Under the pieces are notes generated by a model, which saw only the letters and a list, made by a program, of their open reading frames with translations, was not told where the DNA came from and did no database searches. This document shows, in pieces, positions 33,785 through 46,677 of a stretch of 64,000 nt of DNA. The translations under genes were made by a program, and so were the position numbers. Origin of the DNA: Dillenia suffruticosa (Eukaryota > Streptophyta > Magnoliopsida > Dilleniales > Dilleniaceae); contig JAVTVX010000012.1 in assembly GCA_033439265.1 (NCBI GenBank), positions 36,582,261 through 36,646,260 of the forward strand. Reading direction: 5' to 3'. The stretch's first letter is position 1. Every line of letters starts with the position of its first letter.

Positions 33785-34445
33785 ACTGGAAGTGGGTTTG
33801 GAAGATCAATTGTCCGGAAAGAGTTAAGTTCTTTATCTGATTGGCAGTGAGGGAAAGAATCATGACTAACGTGGAGAGGAAGAAGAGAAGACTCTCAGAT
33901 CATGATAGCTGTGAAATCTGCAAGGAGAACAGCGAGATTGTTCTTCATGTATTGAGGGATTGCAAAGAAGCCAAAGATCAATCAGCCGACTGTCTGGGTT
34001 TAGTTCAGCTTCTGAATCAGGATGCGGTGGCTACACATCCTCTTTTCCATGTAATGGCCGACTGCAAGAAGATTATGAGGGAGCTGGGGGATTCGAGAGT
34101 TAAGCACATCTTCAGGGAATCCAACAAGTGTGCGGATCATCTAGCCAAGTTAGGTAAGTCTAGTTCGTTTGGAGTGTTTCTCCTTGAGCAGCCTCCAGAC
34201 TCCATGAGTCAGCTGTTGTGTGAGGATAAAATGGGTTTAGAGTCTCATAGATCTGTTAGGCTTAGGCCTGAGGGCCACTTGTCCTAGTGTGGGCTCATTT
34301 TGCTGTGTCCTCTGGTTTTGTGGTTTGTTTTCCTTCCAACCAAAAAAAAAAACAAAGAGGACTTCAATAAATTTCAGCTAAAGTGTCATCAATCTCCCTC
34401 CCTCTTGTAATAAACTTGGATTCAAGCTTCACTATAAACCAAAAA
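33785..34445 (+). pseudogene. LINE (L1-type) 3' fragment (copy C)
   Basis: About 660 bp with the 9-bp duplication AATAAAGGA at 33776-33784 and 34446-34454. An open stretch (33841-34287) joins the zinc-binding motif CEICKENSEIVLHVLRDC to the end of RNase H (HIFRESNKCADHLAKLG) through an internal deletion. Poly-A at 34340 is followed by a short tail containing TTGGATTCAAGCTTCA (B-box-like) and a second A-run. It shows the uninterrupted target of element F3. Confidence 0.82.
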
Positions 34446-34454
34446 AATAAAGGA

Positions 34455-35462
34455 AAAAACAATTTCGAGTCTAGAATAAATCGGCCGTTTCATAATTCAG
34501 GTGCGAGTTTTTGATATATATCAATTTTATAATTAAAAAAGCGTATTTACAAGTAATAAATAAAAATAAAATCCAATAATAAATATGAAATAATTTATGT
34601 TATAAATCAAAATGATAATAAAACACTTCAATTATTAATTGATTAGTTGTTGAACGGTACAAAATTTAAATTACCCACTTTTAAAAATAGAGTATTTGGT
34701 AGTCGATGTCAAGTGTTGAAGAGTCTGCCCATGTGTTGATACATCTTGCTCTTACCATATGAACCAGATCTTGCTCTTACCATTGCTTCTCTCTTGATAA
34801 CCATTCCAGCTTTATCTACTAGAAGATAACTTCATTTAGTCTCCTTTCTTTCATTTTTTAAGTCGACAGATATCTCTTTGATTCAACTCTATCCTAGTTC
34901 CTGCGGTGGATTTAAGTTGGTTTCTAATTATAATTTGTGCATTTCTTTTATTGTTTGTCATGTGTAAATGTCAAGAGAATGATTGAATCTCTAAAACAAA
35001 GTGATTGAATCTTCAAAACAAAATATCTATATACGATAAATAAATAATATAAGAATTGTTCTTATATTATTTATTATTTTTCTTCTTTGAGAAACTAATT
35101 GTGCCATTCAATTAAACCGCACTAAGAAGGAATCGATGATTGTGGTAAGAGGCCCACGAATTGACCATAACCAAATTAATATCACCACCCATTTCCTTTC
35201 TAATGAGAAAGCAGGTAATTTCTCATTAGGAAAGTAATAGATAAAAAAATATATATGTTTCACAACTACAAGCTTTTTTTTTTTTTTCGGTTATAAGGGG
35301 AGTCCATGAGCCTAGTAAAAATAAGGGAAAATAGATAAAGGGTATGATAAGTTCTATATATGAGAATCGAATTCAAAATCTTTTGAATCCAAATTGAACT
35401 CAAATGTCATGTCATTAACTTTCAGTTTTATACAATTATAGAGTTTGTGCAATAGGTAAAGC
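34455..35462. other. Intergenic of segment C
   Basis: No gene; matches 26829-27777 and 12368-13314. A SINE-like piece with a T-run lies near 35274-35395. Confidence 0.5.
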
Positions 35463-35899
35463 TCATAAATAGTTGCACATGGCATGGACACAAAAGTCCC
35501 CTCTCTTGCACTTGGTATAGAACCCACCACAATGTTTTTTTATCAAGAAACGTGTTTATACAATTCCCTTGGCAACAAATTTGGGGGTACTTGCACTTGT
35601 ATCCGCACATTCCACGATTCAAACTATCATTCATCACTTTAACATACTTTGACCATCATTTGAATGACAAATCCTTGAAAATTTATCACTTGTCATACTG
35701 ATTCTTTATCCATTAATTTGTTGCAAGAGAAAGCAGCTTGAATCCTTTAATGATATGCCTGGTATGAGGTTACTAGGCTTGTTTAAGCCTAAGCCTATGT
35801 CAACATTCTCGAAATGATTTAGTGCCTCTATGGGTGTAACAATGCAGGTGTTGAAAGTATGAACAAGAAGATGAGTCTTTGTGATTTCATGACGACCAT
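35463..35899 (-). pseudogene. STIG1-like pseudogene V (copy C)
   Basis: The signal peptide region is readable (MVVMKSQRLIFLFILSTPAL) but runs into a stop at HP, where a base is missing compared with W. Farther on, MNDSLNRGMCGYKCKYPQICC and CQGNC read well, then a frameshift follows LDKK. It is better preserved in the middle than copy A, but clearly broken. Confidence 0.75.
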
Positions 35900-36360
35900 G
35901 ATGAGCCGCCAGATCCCTGATGAAAAAGATTCAACTTCCGTATTAGTAATGTTTGAACATCTTATATTAAACTAAAACACTAATGAGCAAGAAAAGACCC
36001 TTTACTATAAAATGTCTGGTAAACAAACAATGATCAATGCAAATGATTACCCATGTAGCTGGCAAAGGTGCATCTCCCTCTTGTAAGGTCTTTGATTCAG
36101 CTTTTCTCACTTGAAGAAGCCTATTTAATCGGAAGAGTCTATAAAATCATGAATAATTTTTTAGTGTATATATAATAAATCTAGGAATGTTAATTTCATT
36201 CCATTCTGATTTACAAGAATAGATTTCATCTTTCTTAGCATTTTCAAATCAACCATGTTTATAATATCATTCTGATTTGAAGAGTCTAAATCCTAATTTT
36301 TGATTTTATCGATCTTTCTTTAATTCAACAGACTTGTCTTCCTTTCTTTTCGATTTCTAC

Positions 36361-36588
36361 TCACAAAGAAATTCTATAAATCAAAGCAATCCCAAACCTA
36401 GAAATTTGTTGCAAGAGAAAGCGGTTCGAACCCTTTAATGATATGGCTGGTTTGAGGTCACCAGGCTTGTTTAAGCCTAAGCCTATGTCATCATTCACGA
36501 AATGATTTAGTGCCTCGATGGGGGCTAACAATGCAGGTGTTGAAAGTATGATCAAGAAAATGAGTCTTGGTGATTTCATGACAATCAT
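36361..36588 (-). pseudogene. STIG1-like pseudogene W (copy C)
   Basis: Amino-terminal fragment only: signal peptide MIVMKSPRLIFLIILSTPAL and spacer ending LLQQISR, then non-STIG1 sequence. The translated stretch is identical to that at 49265-49492. Confidence 0.65.
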
Positions 36589-36599
36589 GATGAGCCAAA

Positions 36600-37318
36600 T
36601 CCCTGATAAAAAAAAAGATTCAAGTTCTCTATTAGTAATGTTTGAACTTCTTGTATTAAACTAAAATACTAATGTGTAAGAAAACACCTTTTACTATAGA
36701 TAGATTTAAGTTACCTTCACTAATGGTATAATTAAAGATTCTTCTTTATCAAAGTAAAATTTCTCACTTGCTCAAATTTGACAGCAGCATTGGGGCTTAT
36801 TTTCTAGAGGAGACAAGTGGTAGAGATTTTGACGAGACCATGCATTTATATGCAGAGATTTCTGTGAGGAAAGTTAACAAAAGGGGAATTAAGTATCCAT
36901 TTCGTAGTTTTTTTGGGTTTTTTTTTTTTATATATAAGGAGAAACCCTATCAAATAAATTCTCTTCTTTTTAAAAAATAATTTTTATGAATAAAAATTTT
37001 TAAAATAGCATTAAAAAAAGCCTTTGGGGGGAGTTTTTTTTCTCCTTATTTTTTATACGCCAGATTTTAAAAAAATATATTTCTTTTTATTCCATTTATA
37101 TTTTTACTTGAACGATATAAAATTTTAAATATATTCGTACCATAAATTCATTTACCCTCGTGTTTATGGATTCTCTTTCTTTAACTTTAATTTTTAATTT
37201 TTAACTTTTAACTTTATTTCAAAAACTATGAAATCAGTTTATTTTTAAAAATAATAACAAATAACTTTTAATTTTAATTTAAAAATTATTAATTTGTATT
37301 TCTCCTTATAAAGATAAG

Positions 37319-37364
<46 letters not shown>

Positions 37365-38312
37365 TTACCAAATGGGTTCAAAGATATATGCTTTACTTTT
37401 GGTGTGTGGTCTCAACTCATAACCTACTTGTAAAACACTAAATGTATGAGTATGCAAATTGATTATAGAGAGAAGAAAGTTGGCTACCCTTTAACTCTGT
37501 CTTTCCCACTCCCCGATTTATGGAGAAAAAGTTATTGTTAACTCGCACCGTCCTCCTCACCTTGTAAATTTCTCAAATTAGACTCTCCCTATGTACCCAA
37601 TTAAAAATAAAGGGGAAAATCTGAGTTGTCGATCGTCCAAAAGATATCGATGTAGCTATTTTCTTTGAATTAACATAGAATTTTTTTATTTGAGTTATAG
37701 TTTTATCTTGTAGTAGAAATAAATATTAATGAAGCAAAAATATTAGACCTTAACCCCCCACTCCCCAAGAAGGAAACCCAGTTTCTAATTAATGAAGATA
37801 TGTCAAAACTGAAAATACAATGTGAAATAACCTAGGAAACAAATATTAAAATTCTAAACATCTTCCTAAAGATAAATAGAAAGAAATTGGCGGAAAATGG
37901 CCAAAAAAAAAAAAAAAAGGCTAAACCGAAACGCCCCATTAACCCTGGAGAATTTCCCAGGTAGAAGTTTCACACTCTCAGATCCCGAGCCGCGCGGCAA
38001 TTGCTAGGGATCCCCCAACAATCTGGCTTGTGTTCTTTCCCTTTTAGTAACTGTGTTGAGTCCATTTCCATGATGCTTGTTATTTATTTATTTAATTTGA
38101 GTTTGACTGTGTCAGAACATAGGCTAATTATTACTTTTCTAGATCAATTGTCCGGCAACAATTGCGATACCTTTTTCTTTCAAATCATGGTTCAATGCTA
38201 TCAGCCTCATATTTATTATTATTATTTTTTTTAACAAGCCTCGTAGTCATCCCACTGGAGCAACTTTCTGAATATGGCTGAGACTAGTCAATTATTCAAT
38301 TATTAGTCTAAA
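36600..38312. repeat. Inter-unit segment between C and D
   Basis: Matches 14500-16190. A 36-bp A-run (about 37327-37362) replaces a shorter run. From there to the right, identity with the A/B boundary copy is nearly complete. No gene. Confidence 0.65.
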
Positions 38313-38692
38313 AAAGCCATAGCTGGTTCCAAATTTCAATAGATTAGTCAAGTTGAAAGCCATGGTCTAATACTCTGAAAAAAAAAAAAAAACCCTATAG
38401 GAGAACTTGCTTATCTGTCACATAGTCTATACTAGACTTCTTAATTCTGTCTCACGCCATGCTACTAGAAACCTTGACATGAAATATGATAAAATGGTAA
38501 ATTTTAAAAATATTGTATGAAGTAACATATAATTGTAAAAATATCACTTGCTCTATTTTAATTCTATGTAGTAAACATGATAAAACGGTAAAATTTTAAA
38601 TATATAATTTTTAAAATTTTTAAAAATTTTGAATCTGAAGGTAACATAAAGCAAAATATGCCACTAGATTTAATGGGTTTGGAACAAAATCC

Positions 38693-38718
38693 GAGAGAGA
38701 GAGAGAGAGAGAGAGAGA
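38693..38718. repeat. (GA)n microsatellite
   Basis: Short GA run beside the OPR exon-1 fragment, equivalent to that of B. Confidence 0.9.
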
Positions 38719-38719
38719 T

Positions 38720-38851
38720 GTGAGAAAGATAAAATTTGCCCATTTTGTAAGGAGTGAGGAGAGGAATGGTTGGGGGTGTGGTGGCAGCCATGAGTAGCTT
38801 CTCCTCTTTTCTCTTCTCCAAAATTGTCTACCCTTAGTCTCTTATTTATAG
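38720..38851 (-). pseudogene. Truncated OPR-like promoter and first exon (copy D)
   Basis: TATAAATA at 38843-38851 and ATG at 38791, followed by the same 24 OPR-like codons. Confidence 0.7.
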
Positions 38852-39048
38852 AAGGAAACAATTACGACCAACACAAGAATCAATTGGCAGTACCATGTGT
38901 CATGTGACATGAGTCTTTCCAACTCCAGAGGAACTTCCCGGAGCGAACGCTGAGCTTAGTCTTCTAAGTTAGAACAAGACTTCTATGATATAATCTTTGT
39001 TAGAATTATAAAAATTATAAATTGAATTTTGAACGTAACAAATTGATC

Positions 39049-40100
39049 CACTACTAGAAAATAAGATATTAGTGACGGAAATATCAATCGTAGAAAATAA
39101 AAAATCTGTCGCTAATTTATCGACGGAAAAACATTCGTCGCTAAACTATCAGCGAAAGAAATTTTTCGTCACTAATCCGTCACTGATAACAAAAGTATCA
39201 GCGATAAAAATTTTCTGTCATTGATTTTTGGCGCTTGGCTGAGCGTGCACGGGCCTGGGCTCCTGCACACGCCTGCCTGCACCCCTGCGCGTGCACGCGC
39301 CCCGCCTGCTGCCCTCTTTTTGTTTTTGCGAAAATTACCTTCACTTAGAATCAAACCAGAATGTAGACAATGATGTTTGAGTGTTACAACCACCGAACCA
39401 TAATGTCTTTGTGAAGCATTTTTATTTTTTTATTATTATTATCTAACTTTTATTTTTTTTATAATATTTATCTCACTCTCACATAATAAAATTAAAAAAT
39501 AATAAAAATAAAGAAAAGAATTATAAAATAATAAAAGAAAATAAAATATAAAATAATTATAAAATATAAAAATAAAATAAAAAAGAGAATTATAAAATAA
39601 TAAAATAAAAAATAAAATAAAATAAAAAAGGAACTATTAGCGATGCAAAATTTCAGTCATTGATATTTCCTTTTTTTATTTTTTCTTTTACCTTTGAATA
39701 TTATTAGCAACGGATTTTTTCCGTCATTAAAAAATCCATCATTAATCGGTAACTACTGATAGTTTTTCTTCTTTTTTTTTTTTTTAATTTTGGACTGCTA
39801 TCAGCAATGGATTTTTTTGCGATGAAAAAAATCTATCGCTCATAGTTTTACATATTTTCTTTTTTTATTTTTTAACATCAGCGACGGATTTTTTCCGTCA
39901 CTAATAGTTTTTCTTTTTTTATTTTATTTTATTATTTCCTTCAACCCCTATCGGCGAGGGATTAATGACGGATTTTTTAGCGACAGAAAAAATCTATCGC
40001 TAATCTGTCAATAACCCGTCCCTCGTTAATCAATCGCTATTTACGATAAATTTTTTTCTATCAGTAATTTCTGTCGTTGAAATTGTATTTTTTAGTAGTG
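39049..40100. mobile_element. CACTA-like transposon F1 (copy D)
   Basis: Same insertion and same termini as 16926-17977, with only scattered base changes (for example CTGCGCGTGCACG for CTGCACGTGCACG). Confidence 0.85.
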
Positions 40101-40288
40101 ATCGATATCATGCGGGGTGAATGAGTTACAATTCACATCATAATAATGATGTGAATTCTTTGAAGAATTAAAAATTGTTGTACATTTCCTTTGGCATAAT
40201 TTATTCGGAGAATTAATGGATGAAGAATATAATGGCATATGAAGCAGCGATCGAACCTTCACATTCTTTCCAATTCATAGAAAAAAAT

Positions 40289-41150
40289 ATGGTTAATGAT
40301 GATGATGAGTTTATTTTAAGATGATTAATTATAGTTTAAATAAAGATTTTTCCATGTCTCTAGATTTCCATAATACTATCAAATTTGTCAAAATCCTAAT
40401 AAGTAATTAGGCTATTTATTTTTTTTCGAGTAATATTATATAAACCAAATAAATTAAAATTCAAAAGAATCAAATATTATACAATAATTCATGTTAACTA
40501 AAAATTAATAGTTTTCAAAAAAAAAAATAAAAATAAAAGATAGACTGTTATATAAAATTCAGATTATTTTTATCTCTCCCACATTACTTTTTATCCTCTC
40601 TAACTAGGCATAGAATAAAAGAAAATTTGCAAATCATTATAAAAACATTCCCACCAATGTACTATGATTTACTTCTTTTGAGCCTCATATGACTCCAAAC
40701 ACAAAAAGTATACATAATGCATATATCGCATGACAATCATATCAATTCTCCCTTATTTCACACATTATTATAGAGAGATACAAAACATACACAATTAATA
40801 TATATATATATATACTATATTATAATATAAATATACGAATTTATATATATGGTAAACAGGCCTGAAATAGGCAAATAGCCTACCTAAACATACACTGTTT
40901 GTTATAATATAAATAAATTAGTATATGTAGTGCTAAAATTTTATAATATACTATATTATATATAGTGTAATATAAAATATAAAACATAGTTTTCATATGT
41001 AATGTATAATGCATAATATACTTTTTAATATATATTATATATTATATATACATTATATAATATACTAATTAATAAGTATATAATTAATTCAGATTATTTT
41101 TATATATACTAATATATATATCTATATGTATGTCTAAATTGTGCACGAGA
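40289..41150. other. AT-rich block of segment D
   Basis: No gene. Same block as 18166-19027. Confidence 0.55.
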
Positions 41151-42554
41151 CACTATTAGAAAACACGTCATCAGTGACAGAAATTTTCATCGCTAAAAGT
41201 AAAAAATTCGTCGCTAAAGAGTATTAGCGATGAATTTTTCTGTCATTAAATACGTCGCTAAAAATTATCTCGTTAATTTTTACCGACTAAATTCAATCCG
41301 TTGTTGATATTAGAGACAAATTAGAGACGGATTTTTCCATCACTAATCCTATCCGTGACTAATCTGTTGTTGATAGAAGAAAATATGAAAAAAAAAATCA
41401 TCGACCGATTAGCGACGAACTTTTTTCGTCACTAAATTCTGTCACTAATCTGTCGCTGATAATACACTATTAAATTCCGTCACTAATCTATCGCTGATAA
41501 TTCACTATTAACGATGGATTTTATCCGTCGCTAATTCTGAAACCCTCACGTGCCGGCACATGCCCAAAAGAGCTCCATGCCTGCACCCACACGCCTACTC
41601 ACCGATTTCACGCGCCCATGCGCCTTGAGTCATGCACGCGCCACCACTCGCGCTGCACTCCCGCCTACGAGCCCGCCCGCCCTACATTATTTCTGCAAAA
41701 AATGTAACCAGATGGAATCGAACCCATCGACGTTGCTAATATGCTCTCCGACCACTATGCCACTTTGTTATTGTGTGATAACTTTTTTTTTATTATTATA
41801 GAAGTTTTACTTTTCTTAATATTAACCTTACTCTCATTTTATCTCTCTTATCTCTCTTTTTTCTCCTTTACTTTGGTGTAATTTTTTTCATTGAAAATTC
41901 TTATTAAATTTTTCTAACCGTTTAAATTTAATATTGATTAAATTTGTACTAAAAACAATTTTTAAAATATTTCTTTGATTAATTAAGATAGAATAACAAA
42001 TTATTTTTTTATTTACCTATTAAATTGAATAATAAAATAATAGAATAAAAGAAAAAAGAAAATAAATAAAAGAAAAAAGAAAAAGAATTATAAAATAATA
42101 AAAGAGAAGAAAAAAAATCCGTAGCTAATCCATCTGAAATCCATCGCTAAAATTTTCATCGGTAATCCATAACTAATCCGTCGCTTATAGGTTTACAAAA
42201 AAATTTAAAAAAATTTAAAAATTTAAAAAAAAAATTAAAAATTTAAAAAATTTTAAAAATTTTAAAAATTTTAAAAATTTAAAAAATTTTAAAAATTTAA
42301 AAATTTTAAAAATTTTAAAAAATTTGTTAGTAAAATTTTCGTCGATAATCTATCGGTAAAATTTTCGTCGGTAATCTTCCGTTGTTGATAGGTTTACAAT
42401 TTTTTTTTTGCTTTTTTTTAACTGTAGATCATTATAGGGATGGATTAGTGACGGAAATATTTCCGTCAGTAATCTCTCAGAATTATATCCGATGGTAATC
42501 CGTCATAATTCCGTTAATAATTTTTCGTCATTGATACCGTGTTTTATTATAGTA
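41151..42554. mobile_element. CACTA-like transposon F2 (copy D)
   Basis: Full-length copy of 19028-20431 at the 22123-bp offset. The AAATTTTTAAA array differs slightly in arrangement (near 42200-42325). Confidence 0.8.
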
Positions 42555-43062
42555 AAGGTTTCTTATAGAGAGATATTTGACAACTTGGACCAAAACTTAT
42601 AAAACTTTTAAAGTGTTGGACCAATCAGAGAACGAGTGCTGAGTGTAAGAAAGGAGAATCAGACATGTTAGTGATATTTTCTATGCTTGATGCCGACATT
42701 ATTAGACCTTTCATGGAGAGAGAATGGTAGAAGAGAAATAACAAAAAGGTAAAGAGTAAACTCAGAGGAAAACCCCGCCCCCGGGGGGGGGGGTGCAAAC
42801 TGGTGAACTGCATGGCTTTTAACTATGTTTTCGTGATTTAATTCTCACAACTGGTGTCTGGCTTAGCAAAATTAATTTATTATTTATAAAATAAATCAAA
42901 TGTGATGCATATAAATTCAAATAAAATTAATCACAGTTAAATCTTGACTTATTACAATGAATTCTCAGCAGTTGAAAATGCCTTTATCGGTCACACATAC
43001 ATGCAACAGTCAACTGGGTGGGAATTACTCCGAAGAAGGACATATCTTTCTATTCTAAGCAG

Positions 43063-43409
43063 GGTTGCACATGCCAAGAGAATACATATCACCCTTTTGG
43101 CACTTGGTTGTCACAACCCCCACAATGTTCCTTATCATTATTAGGGTTAACACAAGCGCCTTTGTAACTAGTCTCAGAGTGTTTGCATTTCTTCCCATAC
43201 ATTCCATAATTTTGTCTGTCTGTTATCACTTTCACACATTTCTTTTTGCATGTCATTTTGGCTGTTGGAGGACTAGAAATCTTGTAGCCCCTCCCCCCTA
43301 CTGAGGGAAATTCTTGTGTCGATGGACCCGAATCAAAATCCTCATTTTCATGTTCATCTATTATGGTTTCTTCCTCATCTAGAAATCTACTAGCCCCCCT
43401 TAGTGAGGA
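43063..43409 (-). pseudogene. STIG1-like pseudogene R (copy D)
   Basis: Same as copy B, including the deletion between TGCAA repeats and the missing cysteines. Confidence 0.7.
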
Positions 43410-44229
43410 AAATAAACGTTTTTTTTTTATTTTAATTAAAATGTTATGAATAAAATAAATATAAATTAAGATAAATTGAGATAACCAAACTTAGGAGCCA
43501 TTAGCCAGTCTTTTGTGTTTTTGCTCTTGAAATGTACGGAAAACTTGGAGTTCAATTATTACAAGAATAATGCAGCTTTAGAAATCGGACTACTAAAAAT
43601 TTTTTACTACCTTTGAGAACGGGTAAATTTTGAAAACGTATAGACATATGTTCCAAATGCGTCTAGTGTTTCTCCACCAGAAGTTTGAGCTAGTTAGGTA
43701 TTTGGGGTCTAAAACCACCAACCTGTCCTGGGAGATGGGAATTTGGAGACATAAGAATACTTACAATTACCCCCTTTATACGTTATTAAAAAATTAAAAT
43801 TTTTCAAATTTGAATCAATCAAAATATTCTTCTCCCTCTCTGACAAGGCATTAAAAAGTGCAAATCATTATAAAAGTAGAAAGGCAAATTTAACTTTATA
43901 ATAATATTTTTACCACTGTATATGATTAATTCCTTTTGAGCCTCCACACACGACTCCAGATACCAAAAATACATAAAGATATACTGTGTATATATCGCGC
44001 AACAATCACACCAATTCCCCCTTCTTGCACCTACAATGTGCTCAAATGCAGGCCAAATACAATCACCGATTCTTTTTGAGCGTTAATAAGCTCCAAACCA
44101 AAAAATGGAAAGAAAAAAAGAAAAAACAAAATAATAAAGAGATACACACCATGCTGAAGGAAGTTTCTCATGGACGACCGGTAGAATTCCACAGGTATCA
44201 ATACCGATAACAACGATAAGAAAAACGGT
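43410..44229. other. Intergenic, downstream of STIG1-like gene D
   Basis: No gene; near-identical to 21287-22106. Confidence 0.5.
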
Positions 44230-44658
44230 TTATGCATAGTCACTGCACATGTCTTTGATACAAATTCTCCCCTTTTTGCAACACTTATTGCACCCACCAC
44301 AATTCCTAGGATCAATCCAAATGTTCACACATTTCCCTTCGCAACAAACTTCTGGGTATTTGCATTTGCATCCACATGCTCCACAATTTAAATTATCTTT
44401 CATCAGATTGACACACTTCTTTTTGCAACAATCTGGCCCCGGACTGGTCTTTGCTCGACAAATTTGAGGAAATTTGTCGCATGTCACATTGGTTCTCTGA
44501 TTTGTTTGCTGGCAAAGGAAACGGCCCGGCCCTTTCGAGTGTGAGCCATATTGCTTAATGTCACTTGGCATCTCTAGGTCTATGCAATTCAACGCTAATG
44601 CGGTGGCTAATAACAATGTTGAAAGTATGAACAAGATGATGAATTTTAGAGATTTCAT
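44230..44658 (-). CDS. STIG1-like cysteine-rich secreted protein, copy D
   Basis: Intronless, 142 residues, with the signal peptide and 20-cysteine STIG1 domain as in C. The only clear change is Gly to Asp five residues from the SDYA end (ICIKDMCSDYA), in the last loop between cysteines. The start at 44658 (MKSLKF) is the conserved one; an ATG 27 bp upstream is also in frame. It is intact and probably functional. Coding and downstream DNA follow B closely, whereas the promoter region further upstream does not. Confidence 0.92.
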   Translation of the reverse strand: MKSLKFIILFILSTLLLATALALNCIDLEMPSDIKQYGSHSKGPGRFLCQQTNQRTNVTCDKFPQICRAKTSPGPDCCKKKCVNLMKDNLNCGACGCKCKYPEVCCEGKCVNIWIDPRNCGGCNKCCKKGRICIKDMCSDYA

Positions 44659-44764
44659 GACTATGTATTTGGTGCTTTGGTGCAATGGGGGGTAAGTATA
44701 GGAGAAGGAATTTAAAGGGTTTTTTTTTAATTAAAACTTGCGGTTTAGATGTCGAATTTGATGG

Positions 44765-44773
44765 CCTTTTATA
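44765..44773 (-). promoter_or_regulatory. TATA box of STIG1-like gene D
   Basis: TATAAAAGG on the minus strand at the conserved offset. Confidence 0.7.
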
Positions 44774-46668
44774 GAGAGATATTGGTGACAAGTTGTGGGT
44801 CCAAAACTTTTGAGGATAACCTTTTTACCCCCCAGAACTCTTATAAAAATGCAATTTTAAGTCTTCTTATAGTGTAGTAAGAGTTTTGGTCTCACCATGC
44901 ACCCTTTTCTTAGACCCATTTAAGGTATTCACTATTGAATAATGTTACATAGATTAAATAAATCAAAAACTAAATTAATTAAATCTTATGTGTCAATTTT
45001 ATTAACATATTTGAATCAATTTTTAATTAAATATTTTTAATCAATTTTGTTCAAGATAGTATTTGAACTTTTTTCTTTGTCAATAATTTTTTTACCTCCA
45101 TTAATATATATATACAGAGAGAGAGAGAGAGAGAGAGAGAGGGACACACACACACTCTCTCTCTTTCTCTCTTTTCTTGGATAAATTTTTTTTCAAACTA
45201 AAATTATTATAAATCTAATGAAAATCTTGATTTTCTGCCAAGAAAGTATGAGTAGGACCTGATTGACCTATCATCTTTTTTCATATTATTTAAGTTTTGG
45301 ATGACTAAAATATATAGTAAGGAGCCACAGTCCAATACCCGATGATGGCCATGAAACAAATCTCTTCCAATTTCCAATATTTGTTTTAGGCTTTTTATTA
45401 AAATTAATTTATGCTAAATTTATTTTTGTCACAAGCATATCTCTTCCCAAAGTTTGCAAACAAGGTTATATGTTCTGTTTTATGATTGTGAAAATGTTAG
45501 GGTGATGAAAACTTCTAAACAGTTTTAAGCATATAATATGTCAACACAAGAAATCAAAAAAAAGCAAATATATAGCGTTATAATTGTTTCCTCTCTCTAT
45601 GATTCTAAGTCTGGCATTGTATTGAATTTTGTAGGGCTTGGTGTCCTTTGATTCCAAACCCCAATAAACAGACATTCTACTTATATGAAACGTATTTTCG
45701 TCACCAAAACATTCATTGTTTATGAAGTTCTTGTCACATCAATGACTCGCATAGAATCAGAGTGAAGAGTGTTTGGTAGACAAATCCGTACCAAACCTGT
45801 GTGAGTAAAACGATACGTCATGTCTCTTTGAACATGAATTTTAAATTCAAATTACAAAAATACAAAAATAAAATTAAAAAAATCAATCTTTTAATTAATT
45901 TAACGATTAGAATAAATAGAATAAAATTTAAATACAAAATTATTCATTTCGTTTCATTCCAATTTAGTAGAACATATGTTACCTTTCTTAGCATTTTTCA
46001 GGCAACTATGCTTCTGTATATCATTCTGATATATAAAATTATAATGTTAACAAAAAAAAATAGAGAAAAACTTTTAATTTCTTATATAAAGAGTCTGATT
46101 CATAATTTTTGATTTTATCTTTTCTTCTTTGCTTGAACCCTTCAACAAAGCTGTCTTTCTTTTCTTTTCTATTTCTGCTCACAAAGAAATTCCAGAAATT
46201 AAAGCAACTCCCCAATCTAATACCAAATGTAGGAACTAGAAAATTCATTCAATATTTTCAACTTAAATATTCTTGAGTTTTGACCATTTAAAAATATTTT
46301 ATATTTTGAAACTTATTTTTAAATGTTTGATATTATATTTATGTTTCACAATTTGAAATAAATTTTTATTTAGAGTTGAAATAAAATTCATGTTTATTAA
46401 ATTAATAATTTAAAATATATATACATTTTATAATTTGTATATGTATAATAAGTCTGAAACAATACCTTAATATCAAAATATATTATAATAATAAAAATAA
46501 CATTATGATAAGTGGAACCAAATCGACAATTGGTGTACCTAGTGCCCCTCGACTGCCCATGTACACTTCTACAAAAAACACAAAGGCGAGCCTAGCCGGC
46601 CCAACATTTTTGCCCAAAAGAGAACAAGCTCAATTGATCAGAGGAAAGACAAGAATGTTGTTAATTGT
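44774..46668. other. Upstream region of STIG1-like gene D
   Basis: No gene. It diverges from B and C in many bases and has a private insertion near 45500-45530 (GATGAAAACTTCTAAACAG). A GA-CA-CT microsatellite lies at about 45115-45172. Confidence 0.55.
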
Positions 46669-46677
46669 AATAAAGGA

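Larger units (their letters stand above)
27778..38312. repeat. Tandem segment C of the STIG1 array
   Basis: It holds the OPR fragment, F1, a truncated F2, STIG1-like gene C, an uninterrupted LINE fragment, pseudogenes V and W and the inter-unit segment. Pseudogene R is missing through a 2.3-kb deletion (junction near 30713). Its STIG1 upstream region is closest to B, and its W region is identical or nearly so to D. Confidence 0.82.

Noticed and set aside
15240..44860. The 22-kb period taken simply as an assembly error
   Set aside because: Not accepted as the main view, because copies differ by insertions, deletions and a mosaic of identities. It cannot be excluded without reads and is named as a test.
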